Below, in pieces: positions 47,676 through 59,459 of a stretch of 64,000 nucleotides of DNA (positions are counted from its first letter, which is position 1; each line of letters opens with the position of its first letter). Below the pieces are notes generated by a model. It saw nothing but the letters and a program-made list of their open reading frames with translations, searched no databases and was not told the DNA's origin. The DNA is from Lingula anatina. Lineage: Eukaryota > Brachiopoda > Lingulata > Lingulida > Lingulidae. The position numbers were made by a program, and so were the translations under genes. The DNA lies in assembly GCF_001039355.2 (NCBI RefSeq), contig NW_019773597.1, positions 1 to 64,000 on the forward strand, given 5' to 3'.

Positions 47676-50600
47676 TCAGCGACTCGTGGCGAAACTTAAG
47701 ATTAACGCAAAAATAGCACAGTACGTAGACAACACAGAACATGCACAACCCGAATCAACAGAATAGTCTTGGACGGTCGCTTTTTGTTCTACTTCAGCTA
47801 AGCATTTGCGTAAGGGGGGTTGGAACGACGTTGGTCTGTTGCTAGGTGACGACGGTTGCGCGCCGTCACTTGGACGTTGTCCTAGGTAGAGTTCGGTGCT
47901 CCGGTGGGTCGTTTCCAGCTTCAGTATTTCATATTCCACGTACGGCACCGAAACGCCAAGTCGAGTACACCCGCCCGTGTCTTGAACATCTTGAAATGCT
48001 CCGGTCTCCCATTTTCCAGGTATGCCGCACGAGCCCACGGGCTCGGCGTTCAGATTGTTAGCATATGTCTGCGTGTCAGGCCGAATCTTCATCACGGTGA
48101 CGCTGAACTTAAACTCGCGCGCGCCCGGAACTTTCGCCGAGGGACCCTCGTTCGTGAAAGTCCCGCTAGCCGAGAGGGTGAAAGACGGCTCAGCGCACAG
48201 GGGATCGGTGAAGTGACTGTAGAAGCCATGCCACGTGGAGTCTTCCAGGTTGAAGTGAAGGCGACGCTTGACGAAGATGGAGTTTGGACGGGTCTCGCAT
48301 CGCGTGCTGATCCAGTCTCCATCGACCGTCCCTCTCTCCACGGATTTGACACGGAGACGGGGAGGCTCGAGCTCGTTGGTGAACTTCATTTTATCACAAA
48401 GGTGACAGCCGTAGCTCTGGAAAAGAGACATAAGTTTGGTTACAGGTGTCAGATATATACATTTAACCAAAACGACCCGAAAGAACATTTGCCTTTTATC
48501 TTTTTTAAATCTGTAATTGAGCATATACGTACTTGTAAAGGCGCCGTATATAATGGTGTATGTACACGTTCACCATATATGGTGACAAATTAAATAAATA
48601 AATAAATAAATAAATAAACATTAATTGGAAATTGGTTTTTTTTTCCTTGGTAAATAAGATCATTAACCATAATATCAAATCCAGTTATGGTCGGTATAAC
48701 AAGAGAGACTATGGAACAATCTACTAGCATCAAACATGTCTTTTGTCGTCATTATTGCCCATGTTGAAGAGTTTCAATATTGACAAGATCGCATAATTTA
48801 CATGTATTTTTACCAAGTGCATGCTTTGCATCCACAAACCTGCATAATTAAGTCGATTACTGTACGTTGGCTTTATTTCAAAGATACTAGCGAATAAAAT
48901 CGCGACGGCTGTTGAATTTGGCTTTTTTTTAGACAAGCAAACAGACAGTGCGTACAGAGTAGGTAGGGGCGATGGTCTTCGATTACACTTCCAAGGAGAC
49001 AGAAGACCTGAGGCGAAGTAAAAATAGCAAGGAGGATGCGGAGTTCTTTGTTTTTACATGTTCGAACGACATTTACATTTCTCGGTGGTAGGATTAAAAC
49101 CTTGTTTGAGAGACAGAATTAAGTGAGAAACGGGCTGTCTGGAATATTATACCCCTTTTAACCGAATCTGAAAAACAATTTGCTTTTCAATTATTAGACG
49201 CGATGACCCTGAAATCTGACCTTGTTCACCGAGCGTTCGTTAAATGACTATTAGTAATAACACACTGTCACAGAAAAGAGCAGGACGCCATGAATTTTTG
49301 ATGATCAGAACCGATGACTATAATACCAGGGTCCGCTGTTACTATATAATGGCGTATATTCTGGATTGTTATTCGCATTTTGTTTAATACAGGGGCCTGG
49401 CCACTGCTGTTGCACTTCTGGAACGGACATGGATATTTTAGCGGCTCCTAATCTCGCGGGAATGCGCTCTTCTGGTCAACGTGACAAAAAGCAAGCAATC
49501 GAACAGTAGGCTCGTGTTTCTGATTTATTTATATAGCCATTAGCCATGTCTGAAGGCACACACATATCTCTAGATGCACGTTCTTGAATTTACGCAATTA
49601 ATTCCAAACAATAAAATCCTTTACATCTTCGTCTGTCTGGCGGCACTGGGTGTCCAAATATAGCTTACCCCTACTGTTCGGCGCAATAAATGTTGTATTC
49701 AAATGAAAGGCTATATTCAAAATATTAGCAGAACTTCTTAAGCTTAACTCGTTAAGCAACTGTGACGTTTGTACCCTACCGCGTCTGAAGAATGCAAAAA
49801 TGCACAAACGTGACCTTTTGTATTGGATAGGGGATTGGACAGTTTGATCTGGTAATTTATCCACTCGTTTTTTTAAATATCATTTTACTGACACTTGGAT
49901 TTGTTTGTATTTTATTTTAAGAAAAGACGCTTATGTGGGAGTTATAACTGGTTCCTTTATTGATGATTTGTTCAGCCCAGCAACGGTTTCGCTTAAACCG
50001 CTTAGTCAAAAGCTGAATTAAGCACACCGCTTGCTCATAAAAACTGACCACAGTGGCGGCTTAATCAACGCCGTTGAATCAAACACAATAAAACCATAAA
50101 AACTATACTGGTTTCCCTGTGTAAAGAAAGGCTGTATCTGGGCGGTCTGTTTTATGCACAATTTTACAAGATGCTTACAAGACCTTAGGTACACTGTACT
50201 TTTCGGATACCTTTTGGGCAGGGTAGGAAACGAACACCCCTACTAACAATACACCAATCTCGGAGAAATTTCACATATCTTTTCTTTCAAGTGTATTAAA
50301 ATATAAATTCGAAATGCTTTTATACGCAAACATTAAGCATCGATACGCTAATGCTTATAAAACTACAATTCTTGCTAGGCAGTGGGCTGTATGTAACGCG
50401 GAAAAAACATCGAATAATCCATAGTGAGCTTTTTAAAGAGTTGATTACCACTTGAAATTCGACCCCATTAACTATATGTTCGCGTCCGCGTTACCTACGA
50501 TGTTAATTGCGTTAATGAGCCACGCTAAAAATGTTAACAGTCTCAGATTACTAATCACACATCGCTACTACAGATTTTTTTTTTTCATAATGCTAAGTCC

Positions 50601-50748
50601 CATGAAGCAGTTTAAGTTTCAAGGTGCCTGATGCAAAAAAATAGAGAATACTAATTTCATTTCATCGGTTACATTTAATAGAAGTCTTCGCGTCACCCCT
50701 AGTGAATGTAATGATGTATGGTTTTTACCAGTGGAAGTTCAAAATGTG

Positions 50749-50786
<38 letters not shown>

Positions 50787-51708
50787 TTGCAGTGTCTTCC
50801 ACAGCGTTAGTAGAGGAGAAACGTGAGGAGAAACAAATTGACTACATGCTTTTCAAATAATTGCCATCCCTTCAAATGAAATGTTTAGTGCAGTTTGGCA
50901 GAAGTTCTGAGAAAGCACTGATGACCTCTATTCTTAAACACATGTGCATCTGAGGTTTGTTTTTGCCAGTTTGCACTAATGATGAGACCTACTTAGTGCC
51001 CGCTGCAAATAACAGATGACCAAAATATGTAATTAATTGTCTTAGATTAACATCGTCAGTTATTAAGAGTATAAGGGCCGTCTAGTATTTGTGTGAAAAA
51101 TATGAATATTGCAGTCTTGTAAACGAGGTTCTTACGTGGATAAAACAAAACTTACGTCTGTCCTAACGAGCGGAGGTTGGAACCCTTTGGGTCGGTACGA
51201 GGCTCTCTGTGTTTTGTCCGTGTGGATGTCACCCAGGAACAGTTCCGTCTTCAGTCGTCGATGATGATGGCGCTGTTCAATGCGAATAAGTTGCAATTCA
51301 TGTATACTGAAGTACAAAACACTAGTACAATCTCGGTCTAGCACCACTATGCCGTCTCCGCCTTCCGAGCCGACTTCAACATAGTTGTAAATGTCGTAAG
51401 GGCTGTAGGAACGCCATCTTGATTTCACCAATTCTGGGCAGGTGCTGTTGATCATTCTTTCCAAAACCATGGTTTGCCTCTCTTCGTAAGGCGTCAGGGT
51501 CACTTGAGAGAGTTGATAATCGACTTCAGCCGCCCCTGGTATCGTCCACGAGTCCCTAATGTTTTCTAATTTCCCGCGCGAGACCACGCTGTAGAGTGGG
51601 ACGGAGCATGCTGGGTCGGCGTAGAAATACTGGTGAGCGGTGTAGCGGCTATCGTTCTGAAATTTGTAACTCCGCAGAAGAAATTCTGGTCCAGGTCGCA
51701 CTTCGCAT
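47676..51708 (-). CDS. APCDD1: APCDD1 orthologue, two 3' coding exons (5' end not found)
   Basis: Minus-strand exons 51708-51156 and 48416-47676 join in phase 0 (PPLVRTD / SYGCHLCD), giving 184 + 246 residues plus stop. Both APCDDC domains are recognisable: the first begins CEVRPGPEFLLRSYKF and holds WTIPGAAEVDYQL, HELQLIRIEQ and ELFLGDIHTD; the second begins GDWISTRCETRPNSIF and holds GSCGIPGKW and LYLGQRPSDG. A CxxC (CHLC) lies between the domains as in vertebrate proteins, and a hydrophobic C-terminus (STYCAIFALILSFATSR) is the expected membrane anchor. APCDD1 inhibits Wnt signalling at the cell surface by binding Wnt and LRP5-type receptors (family knowledge). The first exon has phase 1 at its start, so an upstream exon with the signal peptide is missing, possibly in the N gap or beyond. 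Confidence 0.95.
48417..51155 (-). other. APCDD1 intron
   Basis: Bounded by a GTAAGT donor (minus strand, 51155-51150) and a TTTTCCAG acceptor. It contains an AAAT run near 48592-48617 and (AG)n at 50752-50783. No internal gene supported. Confidence 0.8.
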
Positions 51709-52835
51709 CTGAAAGATAATGATAATGATACAGGGTTAATAAATTGTATGTCAAGTGTATATCAAAATTACTCGTGCATTAAAAAAGAAAAGAAATAAAT
51801 AAATGAATAAATAAATAAATTAATTAATTAATAAATAATAACAGGAAGTCAGTTTGGAGCTCGATCCAACCTATGAAGCTCATAATGGTTATTGACGATA
51901 AAGAATGACTAATTTAACTAGTATATGTCAGACAAAGTATTTTCGTAAGGATTTAAGCGTGCTTAAAAGTTTCGAAGAGACAGTGGGGTTTAGGGTGACG
52001 ATCTCTTAAATCTGCCCAAAGTACTTAAGACCATGCGTTATTCAATAGTATGAAATAACAGATCGTCACCCAAGCGTTTCATTGATAACTTGACAACGCG
52101 CGCACGTGCATGTTCCACGAGCGTTCTCATGCAAGAGCCAAAAGGGTGGGTCGTATCTGATTTTCTTGATTCTGCTGTCAGTTCTTAATGAATCACACAT
52201 GATAAATTAAGTTAAAACAATGGCTTTTTAAAGACAGGCCGTCGATCAACCTATTAATTACTTGTCTCTTTCACTGTATCAAGATCTTTTAGTAGAATTT
52301 TTTCACCTTATGGGCTGATTTTAGCGACCTTACACAATGAGAAACGAAGTCATTAATTTCAATGAAAGTCAAACAAGAGACGAATAAATGACATTCAGAA
52401 TTCTCATTGCGTAGCTATCTTTTTTCATAATTTCATTGTGGGAGATAAAATAACACTGGGGCACCAGGCGAATAGAGTAGAAAATTGGATTTATTATCTG
52501 ACTGGCCCGGAGTCGAGGAGAGCAGGGTCCCACTGGACCTATGTAGTGATGGAATTGCCACGTTTTTGATTGTCTATATTAAAACGTTGTTTTTATCGAA
52601 CCCTTTCTCTCCCAGCCCGCGGTGCAAATGCACCTACACAATATTCAAGCGATATCAGTGAAAATGCAAATATCAGCAGAAAAGCTGGCATAGTGAAATG
52701 CCAGCGGAAACTATCAGTTTTCCTTATTGTGTCCGTCTGTCCTCAGGTCAGTTTTACAGTTTTTTTTCTTTCATTCACTACCTCTGCTTACGTAGGCTCA
52801 GGTTAGGTATTCATCGGTCTTGGTTTGTCTACGCA

Positions 52836-52874
<39 letters not shown>
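51709..52874. other. Upstream APCDD1 intron, ends in (GT)n at the N gap
   Basis: No exon for the missing APCDD1 N-terminus was found. A (GT)n run at about 52836-52874 runs straight into the gap, a typical reason for assembly failure. Confidence 0.5.
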
Positions 52875-53590
52875 NNNNNNNNNNNNNNNNNNNNNNNNNN
52901 NNNNNNNNNNNNNNNNNNNNNNNNNNNNNNNNNNNNNNNNNNNNNNNNNNNNNNNNNNNNNNNNNNNNNNNNNNNNNNNNNNNNNNNNNNNNNNNNNNNN
53001 NNNNNNNNNNNNNNNNNNNNNNNNNNNNNNNNNNNNNNNNNNNNNNNNNNNNNNNNNNNNNNNNNNNNNNNNNNNNNNNNNNNNNNNNNNNNNNNNNNNN
53101 NNNNNNNNNNNNNNNNNNNNNNNNNNNNNNNNNNNNNNNNNNNNNNNNNNNNNNNNNNNNNNNNNNNNNNNNNNNNNNNNNNNNNNNNNNNNNNNNNNNN
53201 NNNNNNNNNNNNNNNNNNNNNNNNNNNNNNNNNNNNNNNNNNNNNNNNNNNNNNNNNNNNNNNNNNNNNNNNNNNNNNNNNNNNNNNNNNNNNNNNNNNN
53301 NNNNNNNNNNNNNNNNNNNNNNNNNNNNNNNNNNNNNNNNNNNNNNNNNNNNNNNNNNNNNNNNNNNNNNNNNNNNNNNNNNNNNNNNNNNNNNNNNNNN
53401 NNNNNNNNNNNNNNNNNNNNNNNNNNNNNNNNNNNNNNNNNNNNNNNNNNNNNNNNNNNNNNNNNNNNNNNNNNNNNNNNNNNNNNNNNNNNNNNNNNNN
53501 NNNNNNNNNNNNNNNNNNNNNNNNNNNNNNNNNNNNNNNNNNNNNNNNNNNNNNNNNNNNNNNNNNNNNNNNNNNNNNNNNNNNNNNNNN
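52875..53590. other. Assembly gap of 716 N
   Basis: Continuous N. Apparent ORFs crossing it are artefacts. The missing 5' exon of APCDD1 could lie inside. Confidence 1.
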
Positions 53591-53652
53591 TTTCTTCAAC
53601 ATCTCAAAAGCCCCCCCCCCAAAAAAAAAAAATTACTTTCATACGGAATTTT

Positions 53653-54355
53653 AGCCTAAATGGTAAAAGAAAATTAGATTTTCAAATATATCTCCAATTA
53701 TACGCAGATTAATACTTTACTTTCATTAGGCAGACAAATTGTGCGTTTGGGAAAAGCTCGAGAGGAGCGTTACTTAGCCATCTCCCTCCTCATCCAATTT
53801 TATCCCTCCCTCAAGAGGGAAATTGAATTTCAAATCGAGCCTTCTTCCATCAAAACCAACACGACGACTCCAGTTTCTGCTACCGAAATCAATAAAGTAC
53901 GGAAGATGAATTGCAAGAGGGAGATGATACCGCCTTAATTGTGCACCGCAGTTAAGGTTTATTTAACTTGATTTTTTCTCTCCCTTTATCTCTTGTCCTC
54001 AAGTTTCCAAATGGCTTAACTTTACTTTTCAGGGAGTACGCAACAGCACGTCCGTTTTAATGCCTTTTTAATAGACACAAAACAGCTGAACACGCCATCA
54101 ATCCTTCCACAAACATCACTGCGAAAAATACCTGCTAATCGCTTAAAGAGGCAATTTGGGAAACTCACAAACAAAGTCAGCTTTGAAAACGATGTATTTA
54201 ACTTGATCGATGCGTTTTGAAGGACTTTATTCTTGTGACGCTCCACTTGCTTCCATTACTTTACATTTTTGTGCTGCTGTGTCGCGACTCCTGACAGCTG
54301 AGAAACGATGCGCAAATGGGGTTTTAATGAACTGCTGCTCGGAACTCGGTTCATC

Positions 54356-54416
<61 letters not shown>

Positions 54417-54550
54417 TGTGTGAGGGTGGGTGTTTGTGCGTGCGCATATGGTTTCACAGTTTGTCATCATATTTCTTCTATTTCTGTTATGGCACCTAAA
54501 AGAACTTATTTACGGAGAGTGATGCTACATGTAAACGCTAGCAAACAGAT

Positions 54551-54586
<36 letters not shown>

Positions 54587-54988
54587 GTTATCTGTTGCAA
54601 CAAGACCAAAATGACAGCATTTAAATAATTATAAGCCCAGTAAAAATCGATCCAAAGTGAATATCGCAGAAAGGTAAAATATATCTTACTACACCTATTT
54701 GCTTATCAACCTGCATGTATACAGTGCACGCATTCACCTTGCTTTCTTGATGTCCTGTCTTATTTTTAGCCGTGTTGCCGTGAATAAATTTACTTCGACA
54801 CGACGATTAAAGAAATCACAAGCGCGACCAGGGCGAATCCTTTGAACAGATTCCTGCCGTCTTAAATTTGTTTTTCATTTCATGCCCGGCATGGCACTAA
54901 AACATGCTAGATCAATCAAAGGGCGGAAATCCTGCTTTGGTGAAAATATCAGGTCTTTCTTCCTTCCTTCTCCCGCACCTCCCCCTCC

Positions 54989-55032
<44 letters not shown>

Positions 55033-55185
55033 ACCAACCGTTATGTGGTCAAAACAGTTATCTCACCTAGCGCCTTATATTTTCTTTTCCTCTATTTTTT
55101 TATTCGCAATAAGGTACAATAACCCAAGGCAGCCCTACGTACAGAAACAAGTACAGAAACAAGGACTGGTAGAATGCACTGTTGA
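53653..55185 (+). repeat. Uncollapsed duplicate, copy 1 (before the N at 55186)
   Basis: Starts AGCCTAAATGGTAAAAG and matches 55187-56651 throughout, differing mainly in CT/GT microsatellite lengths (54359-54422, 54551-54584, 54989-55031). The boundary is a single N, so this is a haplotype or overlap. Non-coding. Confidence 0.9.
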
Positions 55186-55186
55186 N

Positions 55187-55889
55187 AGCCTAAATGGTAA
55201 AAGAAAATTAGATTTTCAAATATATCTCCAATTATACGCAGATTAATACTTTACTTTCATTAGGCAGACAAATTGTGCGTTTGGGAAAAGCTCGAGAGGA
55301 GCGTTACTTAGCCATCTCCCTCCTCATCCAATTTTATCCCTCCCTCAAGAGGGAAATTGAATTTCAAATCGAGCCTTCTTCCATCAAAACCAACACGACG
55401 ACTCCAGTTTCTGCTACCGAAATCAATAAAGTACGGAAGATGAATTGCAATAGGGAGATGATACCGCCTTAATTGTGCACCGCAGTTAAGGTTTATTTAA
55501 CTTGATTTTTTCTCTCCCTTTATCTCTTGTCCTCAAGTTTCCAAATGGCTTAACTTTACTTTTCAGGGTGTACGCAACAGCACGTCCGTTTTAATGCCTT
55601 TTTAATAGACACAAAACAGCTGAACACGCCATCAATCCTTCCACAAACATCACTGCGAAAAATACCTGCTAATCGCTTAAAGAGGTAATTTGGGAAACTC
55701 ACAAACAAAGTCAGCTTTGAAAACGATGTATTTAACTTGATCGATGCGTTTTGAAGGACTTTATTCTTGTGACGCTCCACTTGCTTCCATTACTTTACAT
55801 TTTTGTGCTGCTGTGTCGCGACTCCTGACAGCTGAGAAACGATGCGCAAATGGGGTTTTAATGAACTGCTGCTCGTAACTCGGTTCACC

Positions 55890-55968
<79 letters not shown>

Positions 55969-56445
55969 TGCGTGCGCACATGGTTTCACAGTTTGTCATC
56001 ATATTTCTGTTATGTCACCTAAAAGACATAATTTAAGGAGAGTGATGCTACACGTAAATCTGTTACAGCAAGACCAAAATGACAACAAATAAATATTTTT
56101 AAGCCCAGTAAAAATCACTCCAAAGTGAATATTACAAAAAGGTAAAATATATCTTACTACACCTATTTGCTTATCGGCATACATGTATACAGTGTACGCA
56201 TTCACCTTGCTTTCTTGATCTCCTGTCTTATTTTTAGCCGTGTTGCCGTGAATAAATTTACTTCGACACGACGATTAAAGAAATCACAAGCGCGACCAGG
56301 GCGAATCCTTTGAACAGATTCCTGCCGTCTTAAATTTGTTTTTCATTTCATGCCCGGCATGGCACTAAAACATGCTAGATCAATCAAAGGGCGGAAATCC
56401 TGCTTTGGTGAAAATATCAGGTCTTTCTTCCTTCCTTCTCCCTCA

Positions 56446-56494
<49 letters not shown>

Positions 56495-56651
56495 ACCAAC
56501 CGTTATGTGGTCAAAACAGTTAACTCACCTAGCGCGCCTTGTATATTCTTTTCCTCTATTTTTTTTTATTCGCAATAAGGTACAATAACCCAAGGCAGCC
56601 CTACGTACAGAAACAAGTACAGAAATAAGGACTGGTAGAATGCACTGTTGA
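55187..56651 (+). repeat. Uncollapsed duplicate, copy 2
   Basis: Begins immediately after the N with the text found at 53653 and ends at GCACTGTTGA, the last words before the N, then continues into new sequence. It lacks the CT microsatellite present in copy 1 at 54551-54584. Confidence 0.9.
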
Positions 56652-57604
56652 CACCAATCAAAACCTCGTCGCGTACTTTCTCCATTTCATGGTCTGCTAA
56701 ATAAACAAGAGTTTCGTTAATTCATGCCGGGATTATTTGTCTCTTCACAGCGTCCCCCCAATCTACGTTAATTCTGTCGCACTGGCCACGCCCGATGTTA
56801 AAATTCACTGGTTTGTTAAACTGCTAGTATACAAGCAGACGACAGGCGGGTTGTCGGTATTAATTGACACCATATAATTTGATGGGACGCAGTGAATAAC
56901 GCGGGTTGGTACACTGTTAATTTTTTCTGAAGAAGTCATTTTAAATTTTTGTCTGTCCAAGAAAGATTTTAGCTTGGTAGCTTGGGGTGATCAGGGATGG
57001 TTGTGATATCTGAGATGAGCTGGGCATCTTTGTAATACCGGTCACTGCCCCGGAACACCCATCTGGGAATTTAGACCGTTTTATCATATTGATATCATGA
57101 ATTTGGTCGAAACGCTTCAAAGACCACACAGCAAACTTAATTTCTTCCCTTCAAATTTCAACATTTTCCCTTTATCACCCAAGTGCACCATATTCAAAAC
57201 CGGTCACAGGATTACGATCTATAAACTTGAATTTAACAATTAAGGTTTTAGTTTCTTTGTATCTCTCGTAATGGAGATAGAGACAGGTGAAATTAATATT
57301 TGCGACGATAAAAATTAGAAACTGAGGACTAGAAAAACGGGCTCAAAAATCGTACATTTCTCAACAGTTTTGGACACGGTATATATACATGTACCTTGGT
57401 GATTAAGGCAAACTTGTTGAAAATGTCCATGGTTTATACATTTTTATTAATTTGTTACATAAGGGGTTAACGCGCACTGAATCCTCCTAAAAGATGTAAA
57501 CCCCTGCAGTTAACTTTGGCTTAAGGGGGAGGTTGGGGGGGCGGATAGGAAGCTTAAGCTCGCATCAGGGACGTAAATTGCACGTCCTTGGTCTCAGCGA
57601 CTAA

Positions 57605-57838
57605 TGCCCCTATTTCACACAGACCACAAATCCCACGAATCGCCAGGAATTGACAAATTTCAGGATTCGTGGTTGAATCGTAATCAGTTCATGAAGTTCT
57701 TAAAAGATTCGCATATATTCGTAGTCAGTTCTTGCAAATCTTGATCAATCACGAACTGATTACGATTCAACCAGGAATCCTGAAATTTGTCAATTCCTGG
57801 CGATTCGTGGGATTCGTGGTCTGTGTGAAATAGGGGCA
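57605..57838. mobile_element. PIF/Harbinger-like MITE with long terminal inverted repeats
   Basis: 234 bases with arms of roughly 90 bases beginning TGCCCCTATTTCACACAGAC and ending in its complement, flanked by TAA on both sides as a 3-bp target duplication. TAA/TTA duplications are typical of PIF/Harbinger. There is no coding capacity; the arms are close to perfect, so the insertion may be recent or the element may form RNA hairpins. Confidence 0.8.
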
Positions 57839-58551
57839 TAACACAGCGGTGACCGGAGACATTTGGCACGTCTTGTCAGTACGCTGTAACGGGGAAACAT
57901 ACTACTGCATGTGTTTTCTGTGTTTTGAGTATGTGACGAGTTCTAAATGCGAACAAAAACAAGGGAAAACTTCGTTTAGCTGAATATTCTGTGATTACCA
58001 GAAAATTGATGCCGTATCCAGGTGTTTTCCTTCAAAGCAAAGCACAAAATATTGCAACCCACCAAAAATGAAAACAAAAACTTTATCTTCGAAGAACATT
58101 GTGAATTAAAAAGCAAATGATCTTGAATACCGATGGCAAGCACAGTTTCCAGAATTCAAAATTGCTATATACGCCCTTTTGGTGAGTAAAATAGAATTTA
58201 TAATATTTCTATCAGTTGTGTAATACGAATCTCATACGAAAAGTTGTCATCCCTGTTCTCTGGACCTCGGGGCAAGACGACACCCAAATGTCACCTGGCA
58301 GGCCTGTCGCATCACACTGAGGGTGGTTGACAGCGACTCGTCATCTTATACATTTGCCCACCCTTAGCCTGTCTGGAAACCTTACCCATTGTATTTAGTT
58401 ATATCAAGACTAGTGTTCTATTCATATTTAACACATGACTGGCTGACGTGAAAGAATGGATGACTCTGAATTTTTTATGTCCTTTTTTTATCTTAGACGG
58501 ACAATTGGTCCATAGAAGACTTTCTTATAATCTTATATCTTGTGTTTACAG

Positions 58552-58619
58552 TTAACGGGATTTTGAAAAAAAGTGCAGATGAAAAGCTGCTTAATGGTGA
58601 TCCCAGACAGTTTATAAAG
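58552..58619 (+). CDS. Possible orphan coding exon
   Basis: A pyrimidine-rich acceptor ending TTTACAG precedes 68 open bases (NGILKKSADEKLLNGDP.. then RQFIK) that stop at a GTAGGC donor. Phase 1 in, phase 0 out. No neighbouring exon was found, and the product is not recognised. It could be chance. Confidence 0.25.
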
Positions 58620-58797
58620 GTAGGCCTGTCTTCTGTCGTTGCGTATAAATTCATAATATTAAACGGGTAGTTCATAGGGAATTTTTTAGCTTAAATCTCT
58701 TTCTTTTCAAATAATTTGCGCTAAGTCTTCCAAATGTTAAGTAGTGACATCCTTACTGTTTATCAAATATTGCGACACTATTGGCGCATAGGACAAA

Positions 58798-58799
<2 letters not shown>

Positions 58800-58842
<43 letters not shown>

Positions 58843-59200
58843 GAAAAAAATAGCGATGGGGTTGGGCCTCTTAACCCTCCGCGCTAAACACCTACCCATA
58901 CGACCCCGACCCCTCCGGCACCCTCAGACTACACAGGACAATACTGGATGACATAGCCCTACAGAACCACATAGTCATATCGAGGGCAAACCAGTCCCCC
59001 GAAACAATACACTCTTATAGGGCATTACGGGCCAATACAGTCTCACAAGGAAAGATACAGTCCTACAAGACAGTCCAATATGGGACAACATGGTCCTATA
59101 GGACAATACAATTCAATACAACACAATGCAGCACAAAAAGGGCAACACAGAAGAAACAATAAGTGCAAAAAACCCTATCATCTGCACATAATCATGGTTA
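58800..59200. repeat. (TG)n followed by a degenerate ACA/GGACAATAC-type repeat
   Basis: (TG)n at about 58800-58841. From about 58930 the words ACAGGACAATAC, ACAGTCCTACAAGACAG and GGGACAACATGG recur irregularly to 59160, as in an old minisatellite. Confidence 0.5.
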
Positions 59201-59459
59201 CAATAAAAATGAAATATAAATAATTTTAGTTTCAGTATCGTGTACCATTATGGTCATTTAGTGTCCTCTGAGAAAAATTGTCAATTAAATTCGCCATCGT
59301 CACTCACTGACTTGGAAAGTAATATACAGTGTAAGAGTTGTTCAGTTTTAAATACACGCATGGCATTCAGGATAAAAAAGTGGGAAATCGGGCTCATTAT
59401 CGCGCGTAGACTAGTAAATGAAGCGAACTGATAGGTTCACCGGTTAAATAACCATGTAC

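Noticed and set aside
47904-48593. 229-codon plus-strand ORF
   Set aside because: It is the antisense shadow of the APCDD1 terminal exon, which has clear domain homology on the minus strand.
52698-53712. Long ORFs of 250-318 codons on both strands
   Set aside because: They are almost entirely N from the gap at 52875-53590.
54210-56578. Ser/Leu-, Cys/Val- and Thr/His-repeat ORFs
   Set aside because: They are translations of CT and GT microsatellites.
58930-59160. Possible CRISPR-like spaced repeat
   Set aside because: Irregular spacing and degenerate units in an animal genome; an old minisatellite is the better explanation.
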